From Medicago truncatula (lineage: Eukaryota > Streptophyta > Magnoliopsida > Fabales > Fabaceae), in assembly GCF_003473485.1 (NCBI RefSeq), contig NC_053042.1:50555762-50619761 (forward strand): a stretch of 64,000 bases of DNA, read 5' to 3'. Shown here piece by piece: positions 35,861 through 48,226 of this stretch. Within the stretch, counting starts at the first letter, position 1, and the number at the start of each line of letters is the position of its first letter. The position numbers and the translations under genes were made by a program. The notes beneath the pieces are model-generated. The model worked only from the letters and a program-made list of their open reading frames with translations. It made no database searches and was not told the DNA's origin.

Positions 35861-36183
35861 ATTTGAGAGTATCCAAATTTCATTGGAGTAGGGGTACACA
35901 TTGGGAGTAGGAAGTAAATTCTTTTGGATCTTGATGAGAGATTGGAGACATCGACTAAGAACAATCACACAAAGACCATTTGACAATATGTCTTTACCAA
36001 ACACTTTTAGATATAAAGATTTTTGACTTGTAAGTGTTTCAACCTTCAATTTTCTATCAATTGCGACACTTTGTTCAAAAAATGTGACGTTTCTAATTAA
36101 CTAATTTCGAACTCAAATTTTAGAATTTTTTTAGCCCAACCCATATGGAGTGCTTGTTTTGGGTTGTTCAGTTCAACTTAGAG

Positions 36184-36400
36184 TTATGCTATTCTCTCCT
36201 AAAAAATTGTTCACTCGCAACCAAACTTCGAAAATATCTTTGCGTGACTTAAGTCACGTGGATTTTTATAACCTATGTGAGTTAACTCACACAAGGTTTA
36301 TAACGAGCGTATGTTAATTTACGCAAAGTGACTTAAGTCTCGCAGGGTATTTTTAGAAGTTTGGTTAGGAGCGAACAATTTTTTATCAAGAAGAGCATAA
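36184..36400. repeat. Foldback MITE upstream of LOI1
   Basis: ~217 bp. Arms TTATGCTATTCTCTCC..AAAAAATTGTTC and inverse TTATGCTCTTCTTG..AAAAAATTGTTC. The interior has palindromes GTGACTTAAGTCAC and GTGAGTTAACTCAC. It ends 164 bp before the LOI1 ATG, so it lies in the promoter or 5' UTR. No target duplication found. Confidence 0.7.
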
Positions 36401-36564
36401 TTTCTCAATTTAGCTCCTCCTTTCTTCTTCTTCTTCAAGTTACTAAAAATATCTGTTGAAAAACATGAGAAGTCAACATCGCTGCATGAGAACTGATGCA
36501 ATTCGTACCAAAATCCAAATAAACGCTCATACACCATTTAACCTTAACATCATCAAAAAACACA

Positions 36565-38879
36565 ATGAACATACATCCTCAAAACCTACTAGGTTGTTTA
36601 CTCGAATCAGCTGTTTCAACACATTGTTCCATCTTAGGTCGTACCATCCATGCACACATCATTCGCACACATGTCACCCCACTTCCATCTTTCCTCTCCA
36701 ACCACCTCGTCAACATGTACTCCAAACTCGACCTTCTTAACTCAGCTCAACACGTTCTCTCATTCACTCACCTCCGCACCGTTGTTACTTGGACCTCTCT
36801 TATCTCTGGTTGCGTTCATAACCGTCGTTTTCTCCCTGCTCTTCTCCATTTCACCAACATGCGTCGTGATAATGTTCAACCTAACGACTTCACTTTTCCG
36901 TGTGTTTTCAAAGCTTCTGCTCTTTTGCAGATACCCATGACTGGTAAACAGATTCACGGTCTTGCTTTAAAGGGTGGGATGATATATGATGTGTTTGTTG
37001 GGTGTAGTTGTTTTGATATGTATTGTAAAACTGGGTTTCACGGTGATGCTTGTAACATGTTTGATGAAATGCCTCATAGAAACTTGGCTACTTGGAATGC
37101 TTATATTTCTAATGCAGTTCAAGATCGAAGGTCTTTGGATGTGATTGCGGCGTTTAAGGAGTTCCTTTGTGTGCATGGAGAGCCGAATTCGATTACATTT
37201 TGTGCGTTTTTGAATGCTTGCGTTGATATGATGAGATTGAATCTCGGGCGTCAGTTACATGCTTTTATTGTTCGGTGTGGATATAAAGAGGATGTTTCTG
37301 TTGCGAATGGGCTTATTGATTTCTATGGAAAATGTGGGGACATTGTATCTGCTGAAATGGTTTTTAGTAGAATTGGTAATAGGAAGAATGTTGTTTCATG
37401 GTGCTCTATGCTGACTGCTCTTGTGCAAAACCATGAGGAAGAGAGGGCTTGTATGGTTTTCCTGCAGGTGAGGAAAGAAGTTGAGCCAACGGATTTCATG
37501 ATATCGAGTGTGCTTAGTGCTTGTGCTGAGCTTGGGGGGCTTGAATTGGGGAGGTCGGTTCATGCTCTTGCTGTCAAAGCATGTGTTAAGGATAATATAT
37601 TTGTTGGGAGTGCACTTGTTGACTTGTATGGAAAATGTGGAAGTATAGAGAATGCTGAGCAAGTTTTTAGTGAATTGCCTGAAAGTAACTTAGTAACATG
37701 GAATGCAATGATAGGTGGATATGCACATCAAGGTGACATTGACATGGCCTTGCGTCTATTTGAGGAGATGACATTGGGTAGCCGTGGTATTAGACCGAGT
37801 TATGTGACACTGGTTTCTATATTATCAGTATGTAGTAGGGTCGGGGCAGTGGAGAGAGGCATTCAGATATTTGAATCAATGAGATTGAACTATGGAATTG
37901 AACCAGGTGCTGAGCATTTTGCTTGTGTTGTGGACCTTTTAGGGAGATCTGGTTTGGTAGACCGTGCTTATGAATTTATTCAAAATATGCCAATTCAACC
38001 CACTATTTCAGTGTGGGGAGCTCTACTCGGTGCTTGTAGGATGCACGGGAAAACAGAATTGGGAAAAATTGCTGCCGAAAAATTATTTGAGCTTGATCAT
38101 GTAGACTCTGGCAACCATGTAGTGCTTTCTAATATGCTTGCATCTGCTGGCAGGTATTGATTTTAAACCATGTTATTAATTTTCCTTCTTGAATTCCCTT
38201 GCTTAGTTAAATGAATTGATAGTTTTATTTGAAATTTTTCTTCATTCCTTTATTATTATTATTTTTTTCATTTTTCTTCAGTTGCTAACATATCTAGTTT
38301 TTTTTTTTTTTTTTAAGAACATATCTAGTTGAAACTAAAGTGATGTTGTCACTTTCATATGACTCAAACATTATCATAGCTCTTATGGTCATACTTGTAA
38401 TTGTTAAATGCAGATGGGAAGACGCCACTGTTGTCAGAAAGGAAATGAAAGACATTGGTATAAAGAAAAATGTTGGATATAGTTGGATAGCTGTAAAAAA
38501 CAGAATCCATGTTTTCCAAGCAAAGGATAGTTCTCATGATAGGAACTCTGAAATTCAGGCTATGCTAGGTAAGCTCAGAGGAGGGATGAAAGAGGCTGGT
38601 TATGTTCCTGATACCAATCTATCTCTCTTCGATTTAGAAGATGAAGAAAAAGCTTCAGAAGTTTGGTACCACAGTGAGAAAATTGCTCTTGCTTTTGGCC
38701 TCATAGCTCTCCCTCAAGGTGTGCCTATACGTATCACAAAAAATCTTAGAATTTGTGGAGATTGCCATAGTGCCATTAAGTTCATCTCAAGAATTGTTGG
38801 GCGAGAAATTATTGTGAGAGACAATCACCGTTTTCATCGCTTTAAGGATGGTTGTTGCTCTTGTAAAGACTATTGGTAA
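36565..38879 (+). CDS. LOI1: PPR-DYW mitochondrial RNA editing factor (LOI1/MEF11 orthologue)
   Basis: Exon 1 36565-38153, intron 38154-38413 (GT..AG), exon 2 38414-38879, total 684 aa. The protein is a chain of PPR motifs from ~5 to ~500, an E/E+ region and a full DYW domain at the C-terminus: YHSEKIALAFGL (deaminase HxE, H616/E618), CGDC (C644/C647), and terminal CSCKDYW. Long stretches match my knowledge of Arabidopsis At4g14850 (FPCVFKA, TGKQIHGLALK, VGCSCFDMYCKT, MPIQPTISVWGAL). That protein edits mitochondrial cox3, nad4 and ccb203 transcripts and its mutants resist lovastatin; the same targets here are inferred. A decayed inverted copy lies at 6408-8100, and a foldback MITE sits in the upstream region. 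Confidence 0.95.
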
Positions 38880-38977
38880 TACTATTTTGTTATATTTATT
38901 TCATACATGCCTCAGAAGATATAGTAAAACAGAACAAAATACACTTGTAGTCATAAAAGTGTTATTTTGCACACCAT

Positions 38978-39230
38978 TTTTTATTATATTATTTTGCACC
39001 ATCTTTTTATTAAATATTAAATGTTTTTAAAATTTCTAATGCACCTCCCTGTATCTATATTATCTCACAGTAGAAAAGATGCTAAGAAGATGTAAGCATT
39101 ATCATCTGAAAAAAATTATGCTATACAAATAACAATACTAACAATGTTGGTAACTTTGCTAAAAAAACAAGTTAGTAACTCTAACATTGTTCAAATCTTT
39201 CCAAGTTGACCTTTTCCATTAGGTTTTATA
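38978..39230. repeat. Duplicated 3' flank, copy 1 (unoccupied site)
   Basis: Matches 39664-39762 plus 41320-41518, read through the 1.56-kb TIR element. Landmarks: TTATATTATTTTGCAC, AATGTTTTTAAA, CAATACTAACAATGTTGGTA and TTCAAATCTTTCC. It retains the empty target TAGAAAAGA at 39071-39079. Confidence 0.8.
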
Positions 39231-39663
39231 GCCATAAACAGTCATACTTACTCATCATACGTACTTTTATATATTTTGGAAATAATTTTTTGGGGACTAC
39301 CTTATGATCCCGAAAGTGTTATAGAGAAATTTCATTGTATTTTTAATTATTTGAAGTATACTCAATTTAACCAATTGACAGAGTTTATTGTTAGTAATAT
39401 TTTGCACGAAGATGAACCACTACCAGAACATGAACACAAAGATGAAGAAGGTTGGGGAATGAAGAAGTTGAAGATGAAGAAGAAATCTGGAAGAAGAAGG
39501 TCTCGCTGGGGAAAGAAAATAAGAGAGAAATAATTGGGTTTTTTTAAGTTAAACATTAAGGGCATTTTAGTAGTTTCAAGCTTCACAATAAAGTTTTTGG
39601 AAAAAAACTATTAAATAGAAAATTCTGACTTGTTTTTTTAAGGACTAAAAACTTAATTAACCC

Positions 39664-41518
39664 TTTATTATATTATTTTGCACGATCTTTTTATCGTAGT
39701 AAATGTTTTTAAATTTTTAAAGCGCACATTCTGTATCTGTATTTTCTCAAACTAAAAAAAGAGAATTCTGCTCTTCACCCTGCACATTTTGCTCGCGCCC
39801 TGCAGCCATGCCAAAAATGCCCTTGCGCTAGTTACGTCACGCAACGTGACTTAACTAGCGCACCTTATAATCTATGCGTGACTTAAGTCACGCACCAATG
39901 GCCTATGCGCGAGTTAACTCACGCACCATGTCCGGTGGTCAGAGATGAAGAACAAACATTTTTTGGTCCTTGATCAGTTTTCCAACATTCATTCCACACA
40001 TTTTTTTTACCAAATTTACACGTTTTTTGACCACATTAATGGTATTTACAACCTATACTATCATTCCCACCTATAAATATCTCTCCATACTTCCCTAATT
40101 CCTCACACCATCTCACTTTCTCCTCCTCCTCACTCTCTCCCTCTATTTCTCTTTCTTTCTTTTTTCGATATTCTCTTTGGGGGCAAAAGTGGTCAATCTT
40201 CGTCGGGGTAAAATAGTGAGTAACTGACATGGGAAAGTGATCAATCCTTTGGATAAGTTTTAAACTGCTTTTTTTTTACTCGATAAACTTTTTACCATGG
40301 GTAAAAAGATTTGTCTTGGGGTATAAAAAAACATATTTAAATTTAGCCCAAGGTTGATGATGTATTTTCCCCATGAAGGCTGCTCACTATTTTACCCCAA
40401 GATGATTGGTCACCTTTTAACCCAAAGAGGGAGAAAATAAGTAGATTTAATGATTTCGAATAAATTATTGTATCAATTATTGTATTGTATGAATTCTATT
40501 AATAAAATGAGATGATATTGTTATATGCATCAATTTTTGTTCATTCCTTTTAATTTTATATTTTCTTTTATTTTCTAATTTTATATTTAATGAATAAATA
40601 TTAATTTAGTTCATTTCATTTTATTTATATTTGTATTTATTTAATGAATAATATCGTATCAAATAAAAATTGTGATAGCGTGAATTTGAGTAAAAATTGC
40701 AACGACGTGAATTGAAATAAAAAGTCTAATTAAGGTTTCGTTACATTACATAAACGACATGTATGTCAACAATTACATTATATTACATGCACCTTCCAAC
40801 TACAACAATTGTCTTGCCCCTGAATGTGGCAAATTCAAACTTGCTAAGCAGCATGACTCCAACATACGATCAACATCTTGAATGATGATATTCAAGTGTC
40901 AAAAGAATGAGGTGCATTCCTTGACACTTGAATACCAACATTCAAGATGCGCATTCCTTGACACTTGAATACCAGCATTCAAGATGCTTATCGAATGTTG
41001 GACTCCTGCCGATTAACAAGTTTGAATTGCCCCATCCAGAGTAAGACAATTGTTGTTGTCTTACCTTTGAATGGGGTAAATTCAAACCTGCCAAACAACA
41101 GGACTCAAACATTTCATCCGGCATTCATGTTTTCCTTTGATAAGAATAAATGAGGTGTTCTGCCTTGTTTAAGACAACATGTAGCGCAAGTTAACTAACA
41201 CCGCACTAGTTAACTCACGCAGCGTATGTTAAGTGGCGCAGTGATTAACACTTGCTCTAGAGCATTTTTGGCATGGCTGCATAGCGCGGGCAAAATGTGC
41301 AGGGTGAAGAGTAGTATTCTAAAAAAGATGGTAAGATGTAAACATTATGGTATATGATAAACCTTTTAAAAAAAATTATGGTTTGCTATTAACACAATAC
41401 TAACAATGTTTTTTTTTTTTTGGAAAGAATAATACTAACAATGTTGGTAACTGCTAAAAACACAATGTTAGTAACTCAACATTGTTCAAATCTTTCCTAG
41501 TTGACCTTTTCCTATAGG
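39664..41518. repeat. Duplicated 3' flank, copy 2 (occupied site)
   Basis: The flank sequence of 38978-39230 is repeated here and split by the TIR element at 39763-41319. Confidence 0.8.
39763..41319. mobile_element. 1.56-kb TIR element with TTAA-centred palindromes
   Basis: TIRs of at least 55 bp: GAATTCTGCTCTTCACCCTG at left and the inverse of GAATACTACTCTTCACCCTG at right, then GCACATTTTG and GCAGCCATGCCAAAAATGC on both sides. Subterminal palindromes GCGTGACTTAAGTCACGC, GAGTTAACTCACGC and CTAGTTAACTCACGC. Right flank TAAAAAAGA resembles left flank AAAAAAAGA (9 bp). The interior has no transposase. It contains an inverted GGGGTAAAATAGTGAG pair (40200/40400) and ~37-bp direct repeats (GCATTCCTTGACACTTGAAT at 40914 and 40951). 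Mutator-like by duplication length. Confidence 0.82.
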
Positions 41519-41910
41519 TCTTGACTAAATATCAATATATTTTTGTTAAAGTGGTTTCTTCGTTGTAGAATTAAAAGAAGCATCCTCAACTTATTATCGG
41601 CCGGTACTTGGAGGTACTGTCCATATGTAAAATTGCCAAACCCATATATCGTAAGTCTTGATTACATCTTTTGACCAAATAATAAGAGACCTGGTCAATC
41701 ATAGTCATAGGTGTGTCTAGTATGGAACAAGAAGATAGTTCTTTGTTAAATAGGACAAGTTTTGGTGATGAAATTCTTCGTAATAAAATTCCGTTTCACA
41801 TAAAGAATAATAATTTAAACTCTAGTTTAAAATGTACAAGTTGAACTTATTCACAATATCATATTTGACAAAGGTTAAATATAAGCGTATATAAATGTCT
41901 TATAAATACG

Positions 41911-41990
41911 GTTCAAATGATAGCTGCAGAGACATTTGATGTGTTAGGACGTGAGTTCGAACCTAAAATTTAATCATGGCAGTGAGGATA
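41911..41990 (+). repeat. Possible SINE head
   Basis: B box GAGTTCGAACC at 41953 and a weak A box TGATAGCTGCAG at 41918. Short spacing makes this tentative. Confidence 0.3.
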
Positions 41991-42241
41991 TTTATTTAAA
42001 AGAAAAAGATAGAAAGAAAACAAGTAAATGATTCGGGGACTTTATTTGCTGAAGTGATTTAGGTTTTGAATTGGCTTAAAGAATTTACTAGAAGACTCAG
42101 TCTATTCACATATATGTAGTATATGTTTTTCTTTCTTCAAAATAGTCAACATTAATTTGATTTGAACCTACATTGTGGAAGTTTATGCCAAAATTAGATC
42201 ATTAAACTAATATTAATTCAACTTGTGTATGAAGGATCATG

Positions 42242-42248
42242 TATAAAG
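42242..42248 (+). promoter_or_regulatory. TATA box of CYP76-like gene 1
   Basis: TATAAAG 76 bases upstream of the ATG at 42318, suggesting a ~45-base 5' UTR. Confidence 0.55.
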
Positions 42249-42317
42249 GTTGCAGGCAAAGGAGAGATGCATCAACACAATATTCACTCACATTGAGATC
42301 ATCATTTTCAAGAAACA

Positions 42318-43943
42318 ATGGACTTTGTAAGTTGTACTCTTGTTTTTCTGTTAACATGCTTATCCATTCATGCTCTTTATTCACTCCTTACTAGAATAAC
42401 TAAACCAAACTATAAGCTTCCACCAGGACCTTCCCCTCTTCCAATCATAGGGAACCTCCTTGAATTAGGAGAAAAACCTCACAAGTCATTGGCCAAGCTA
42501 GCGAAAATTCATGGCCCTTTAATGAGTCTCAAGTTTGGCCAAATAACCACTATTGTTATCTCCTCAGCAACAATGGCTAAAGAGGTTCTCCTAACCAATG
42601 ACAAGTTCTTGTCAAAGAGAAACATACCTCAAACTGTGTCAGTTCTCAACCATGAGCAGTATAGTCTTGCTTTCATGCCCATTTCACCACTTTGGAAGGA
42701 ATTGAGAAAAATATGCAACACTCAATTACTTTCTCACAAGAGTCTTGATGCCAGCCAAGACGTTAGGCGTAAAAAAATTCAACAGCTTCTCAATGATATC
42801 CATCAAAGCAGTAAAATTGGTGAAGCTATTGACATTGGAACAATAGTGTTCAAGACTACCATAAATTTACTATCAAACACCATTTTCTCTATGGATTTGA
42901 TTCACTCAAATGGTGCAGCAGGAGAATTTAAGGATGTGGTGACGAATATAACCAAACTTGCTGGAACACCAAATGTGGCTGATTTTTTTCCTGTATTGAA
43001 GTTGCTTGACCCACAAGGCCTAAAAAGAAGACAAACAAAAAATGTTGGGAAATTGTTAGACATCTTTGAAGACTTGGTTAACCAACGTTTGGAAATGAGG
43101 GAAGGCACAAGTGTAGACACCAATAAAGACATGTTAGATGCCATGCTTAACATTTCCAAGGAGAATGAGTTTATGGACAAAAATATGATTCAACATCTAT
43201 CACATGTAAGTATAATATATATTCTCCTCCTCTTTCCTAGTTTCTTTTAATTATTAATTTTAAATTATAATCGATTGTGATCAAGCCTAAAGGTTCACTT
43301 AATTAATGTGAATTGTTTTTTTATTCTATAGGATATATTTGTTGCTGGAACGGATACAACGACATCAACACTAGAATGGGCAATGACAGAGCTTATTCGC
43401 AATCCAGAAGCGATGCAAAAAGCCAAGAAAGAGTTGAAGCAAACAATTGGGTGTGGTGTGCCACTTGAAGAGTCAAATATCACTGAGCTCCCATACTTAA
43501 ATGCAATTATAAAAGAAACACTTCGAAAGCATCCACCAGTTCCATTTTTACTGCCCCGAAAAGCTGAGAGAAATGTTGAGATAAGTGGCTACATTATTCC
43601 AAAAGATTCACAAGTACTAGTTAATGTATGGACTATTTGTAGGGATGCTAACTTGTGGGAGAATCCAACATTGTTCTCTCCAGAAAGGTTTTTAGGGTCT
43701 GATATTGATGTCAAAGGAAGGAATTTTGAGCTTGTGCCATTCGGTGGTGGTAGGAGAATTTGTCCTGGTTTGCAATTGGCTAATAGGATGTTATTGTTAA
43801 TGTTGGGTTCATTAGTTAACTCTTTTGATTGGGAGCTTGAAGGTGGCATGAAACCAGAAGATATGGATATGGATGATAAATTTGGACTTACTCTTCAAAA
43901 AGCCAAACCCCTTCGAATTCTTCCTCTCCCTCCAATTAATTAA
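42318..43943 (+). CDS. Cytochrome P450, CYP76-type (gene 1)
   Basis: Exon 1 42318-43205, intron 43206-43331, exon 2 43332-43943; phase 0; 499 aa. N-terminal membrane anchor (~3-22), proline hinge [10 protein letters not shown] (33-42), I-helix AGTDTT (301-306), ExxR in KETLR (E358/R361), PERF (413-416) and haem loop [11 protein letters not shown] with Cys440. The single intron just before the I-helix motif and the sequence fit the CYP71 clan, closest in my reading to CYP76 (geraniol 8-hydroxylase-like). These are ER-bound monooxygenases using P450 reductase. Substrates in CYP76 are often monoterpenoids, but the substrate here cannot be told. It is a tandem paralogue of 49180-50813, with identical intron position and long identical blocks. 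Confidence 0.92.
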
Positions 43944-44307
43944 CTAAGGGTATCATGTTATACTTATTTAGCCACCTTTGGATTAAGTTCATTTCATATT
44001 CTTTATTGTAAATGTAAGAAAAGAAAATAAGAACATTTTTTAATAAATACCACTCCGGTCCTTTTCTAATACAATATTAACAGTATAATAAAAGTAGATG
44101 GTCCAGTTGCACATGCAAAGCTTTCTTCTCAAATGCTCACTTATGTTCTCTTATCTAAATTAGCTAACTTGATCTTTCCACCACAAGACTTTATTTGGTG
44201 GATTTAATCCTTCCTTTTATATTTATGAGTGTTTTCGTTATTAAATTTTGCCTTTTAATTTTAGATTTTCATGATTCACTTGAATTTTGGTTATTATCCC
44301 CCTTTAC
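43944..44307. other. 3' flank of P450 gene 1
   Basis: AT-rich. Probably includes the 3' UTR and nothing else recognised. Confidence 0.4.
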
Positions 44308-45249
44308 TTTGACTCTGTTTGATAAAAATAGAGGATGACTGATAAGCTAACTGATAGCTTATAGCTTATAGCTGATAACTGATAGCTTATACCTGATAGC
44401 TTATAGTTGATGACTGATAATTAATAAGCTACTTGAAGTGTTTGGTAAAATTAACGGTTCAATTAACTGATAGATGTAAAATTACATAAAAAGACATTTT
44501 TAATTCATAATAAAGTTTATATCAATTAATGTTTAAAGTATTTAAAAATTAAAAAAATTTAATTTAATATTATTATTAAATTAATTTTTAATTCCTAAAT
44601 GTTAATTTATATTTATTTTCATTTGTCTAAAAAAATTAGATATAAAGTGTAAAAAAGTTTAAACATAACAATAGATAAAATATAGTTTGTACAAAAATAT
44701 ATATATATAGTGAAGGTAAACGTAACGTTCTCATTTTTTTTTTTGTTGGAGAAAATTATTGTTCTTGTTCTTATTCTCTACAATTCTGATATATTACACA
44801 AAAATAACGTGTCATTTCGCAAAAAAAAAAAAAAAAGTGACATTAAATATTGAAATAGTCACACAAAAAAAAACGTAACAATTGTAACGAAAAAAAAACT
44901 TAAACATAACGGTAAAACAAAAAGGATCTTTCATTCATAAAAAAATAGCATTCATATTTAAAACATATGTGTTTTACTTTATAATATAATAAATGATTAA
45001 GGGTAAAAAAAAATGAAATTTAGTTAGAATAATAAGGGTAAAACTGGAATTAAAAGTGAGAAGCTATAAGCTATAAGCCCAAACGCTATTTGGAATAGCT
45101 TCTGAAAAATAGCTTATAAGCTCGTAAAATAAGCTATAAGTTCTTAGTGAAAAAATGATATTAAACAGAACTTTTTTTATCAAACGAGTTTATAAACTAT
45201 AAACTCTAGGCTATAAGCTAATAGAGGTATCTTACCAAACAGGCTCAAA
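44308..45249. mobile_element. hAT-like non-autonomous element rich in TAGCTTATA repeats
   Basis: Ends TTTGACTCTGTTTGATAA and inverse of TTTGAGCCTGTTTGGTAA; CTGTTTGGTAA-type ends resemble plant hAT MITEs. Near the left end TGATAGCTTATAG-type units repeat several times, and the right end carries AAGCTATAAGC repeats in inverse orientation. No transposase, and no clear 8-bp duplication at the edges. Confidence 0.6.
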
Positions 45250-48082
45250 TATCTTCTTCTTCTATTTATTTAATAAAATTTGGCTAAATTTTTTGAATTG
45301 GATGAGTGGCACGGGCACCAACCTAATTGAGATTAAGGATGTAAGTATATATTCTTTGGTGCAGAAAAATGATATTTGTGTCCTTAATGGATACATTTTG
45401 TTTTTGAAATAATGTTAAATGGATATATAAAAATATGATATTTGCGGCGTAACTTGTTGTCCACTTATCTTCTATTCAAATATAAAAAATTGATTGTGTT
45501 TTTGTATATTTTTGTTACATGTGAAAATTGTATAAAGTAAAAAAAGTAAGTGAAAGATAAATGCAAGGATCTCAACCATTAAATCCAATTTTTTCCATTT
45601 TTTTAATTCAACTTTTTATCTTTTTTTTCTTTCTCCCGCTTAGCAAATCAATGGATAAGATTGGATTGGACTCTCATGTTACATGAAAAAACCCTTTCAC
45701 ATCTTTACACTTGAGGAAAAAGCGGAAAATAAAATTGAGAGAATCCTCTCTCATAAAAGTAGAGTTATACGGTGTCGCATTTGATGTTTAAAATTGTATT
45801 TTTTTTAAAGAAAAAATAATATATTTTTTGTTTGCTTTCGCATCGGTTTTCGATCCATCAAAAGTGGACGACTAATCCGGCTCATGTGTGGAGGCATGCG
45901 CATTGGCCAAGCGTTGTTCTTTTGGAAATCGAACTCGATATTCTCCAGATACGTCTTTGGAAGGAGCTTCTTGCCACTAGAGCCCAAGCAACTTGGTTTG
46001 AAAAAAAAAATGGTATATTTAAATAACACATCTATAATATTTTTTAAAGGCCAAAGGAATATAATTACACTAAATCAATCATTGTATATGATGTGTCATG
46101 AAAGAGAATTAAAAGAAAGTTCAAGTCAAAGATCCTATTCCTAAGCAACATTTTAACCCAAACAAACAAGAGTTGAGAATTCAAATGATAGGGATCGCAA
46201 TTAAATCCTTTCTTCTTGAATTTCACCCATGCCCAAGAATATTATCATATCAACGATATTTTCTTCGCTCATCTCATGTTATCGAAAAATTTGAATTTTC
46301 AAATTCAAATTTTTAATTTCTTTATTTTGATTTTCCGTCTTTGTGCGGTGTTTTTTTTGTCTTAGTATGATATTTATTTGATTTATGTTGAAAGATTAAC
46401 TTCGAACAAGTACAAATTCAATTAATAACTTTGACGTCGTTAACGTTGCAGATCCGTAGACATAAATATTTCGAAAACTTGAATATAGTCATGTTTGTAG
46501 GCATAAGTACTATGTTGTTTTAACATAGTTGTCGTGAGTTTGTTTGCATATTCATTCTTTTTGTTTTTAGTGAGTTTTAATTTGTATTGTATCATGTACT
46601 TTATCAATTTAAAAGAATGAATATCTTTTATTTTTTATCAAAAATAAATAAATAAATTCCAATAGTACAAATACAAGCTAACGAGATGGATTGGATGCAT
46701 TTTCACGTCGTTTTACCACCTCATACCAAACTGAATTGATTTGCATGTATGTTTATAAACAACTCTAATATATTGTAGCATAGTTGATAGTCGACGGCCA
46801 CAATTAACCATTATACTCATCAAGAATATTCATATTTAATACTGTACTTATAAAAAATAGGTTGAAGACAGGAAAATGATAAGACCATGCATGTGTTTAT
46901 TTTATTTTATTTGGTGACAAAGACCGGGTCTTACTGCATGTACTATGTTAAGTTGAGTTGATTCTTCTCCTTTCTTTCCTTTTTTTTCTTTCTTTAATCT
47001 TTCAACACTAATTCTTCCTCTTAATTAATGTTGAGAAGCGACTTCAACCCTACCGGCTTAAACCATGTTCATGTTCACATAATAAAACACAATAATTGAT
47101 TTTTTGCTCTTTAAAAAATACAATATTTGATGAACATTATGATAAACTTAGAGTTTGGTTGAGTATGTACCTGATTCCACCGGTCAATGTCTCACGTCAT
47201 GAGCAGAACGACTTTCATTATATCACTTATTTATTATTTATAGAGAAGGCAATTAATGTATTGGCAAGGTTCGCTAACTTTGATCTCATTTTAACAAGGG
47301 AAATGATAAATCTAGCAAAAGAATTTGTCCCGAGCACATAATGAAAGTTTTTCATTGGTTGGTCAAACATTTGACACAACCTGTTTTTTTCCATGCCATG
47401 TGAAAGTTATATGTACAAATTGGACACATCAGCTCGTGAAGTTTTCGCAAACATTCATCGTGATATATAACAACAAACTATTCCTCCTAGTATTTTAAAT
47501 GAAAAATTCTATGGTGAAGTTATAAGAATGAATTTTTTTTTTGTGAAGTTAACACTATAACATCAAAAATGTAATGAGTAATACCCCACTGTTTGTAGAA
47601 CGGCATCAAAAATTCAGCCCTCATAATATCATCAATTCATCAGGTTAACAAGACTACACTTAATATAATTTTATCATACCTTGTTCAGCGTAACACCCTA
47701 CAAAGTGTAACACTTAAGACTATCACATAATATCATCAACTCTATTTGCATGTTAAAGATTTCAACGATAAAATAGTACCTGTAAGTCCAAGATGTTGCA
47801 AGCATTACTAGATGAATATATTATTGATCATTAATCAGTAATCAACAATTTAAAAATGAATCAAACATTAAAATCAAAATTAACTTTTTCAAAAAAGTCA
47901 GTTTCCTTACTGCACCGTAGAAGCTCCCATTTTAAATGTTTTCACTAAAACTAGAACCAGACTTCCTAAATATAGGCTTTGTTAACTACTCCTTTGTTAG
48001 TTGAGCACTGCATTATTTTTTTCTTCATCTTAGTTTTATCCTACAAGTAAGGTTTTTAATGAGATAGTTGGCTATTTATTTT
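45250..48082. other. Intergenic between the two P450 genes, nothing recognised
   Basis: AT-rich DNA without a supported gene. Open frames at 45832-46144 and 47096-47341 have no known domain and no splice context. Confidence 0.4.
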
Positions 48083-48226
48083 GGGAAAATACTTGGGTGA
48101 CATAGAGTTGGGTGACATTGGTGACATTGGCCAATCACAATGCCACAATGTTTGTGTTAACATTGTGGCATTGTGATTGGTCAATGTCACCAATGTCACC
48201 AACTCTATGTCACCCAAGTGTTACCC
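48083..48226. repeat. Near-perfect palindromic MITE
   Basis: ~144 bp. The left arm (ACTTGGGTGACATAGAGTTG, then GGTGACATTGGTGACATTGG) is mirrored almost exactly in the right arm. The whole element can fold into one hairpin with a loop near GTTTGTGTTAAC (48152). Confidence 0.85.

Noticed and set aside
39276..39533. 85-codon frame with acidic then basic tail downstream of LOI1
   Set aside because: The charged tail comes from a GAA/AAG-rich purine run. No homology recognised and it lies between two copies of a duplicated flank.
40910..40985. CRISPR-like short direct repeats with 37-bp period
   Set aside because: Only two units with no unique spacers, inside a plant transposable element. CRISPR arrays are not expected here.
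45832..46144. Short overlapping frames between the P450 genes
   Set aside because: No conserved motif, no intron signals and no match to neighbouring families.
48083..48226. MicroRNA precursor
   Set aside because: The hairpin is nearly perfect along its full length, as in a palindromic MITE, and its edges look like element termini. Without small-RNA data a miRNA call is not supportable.
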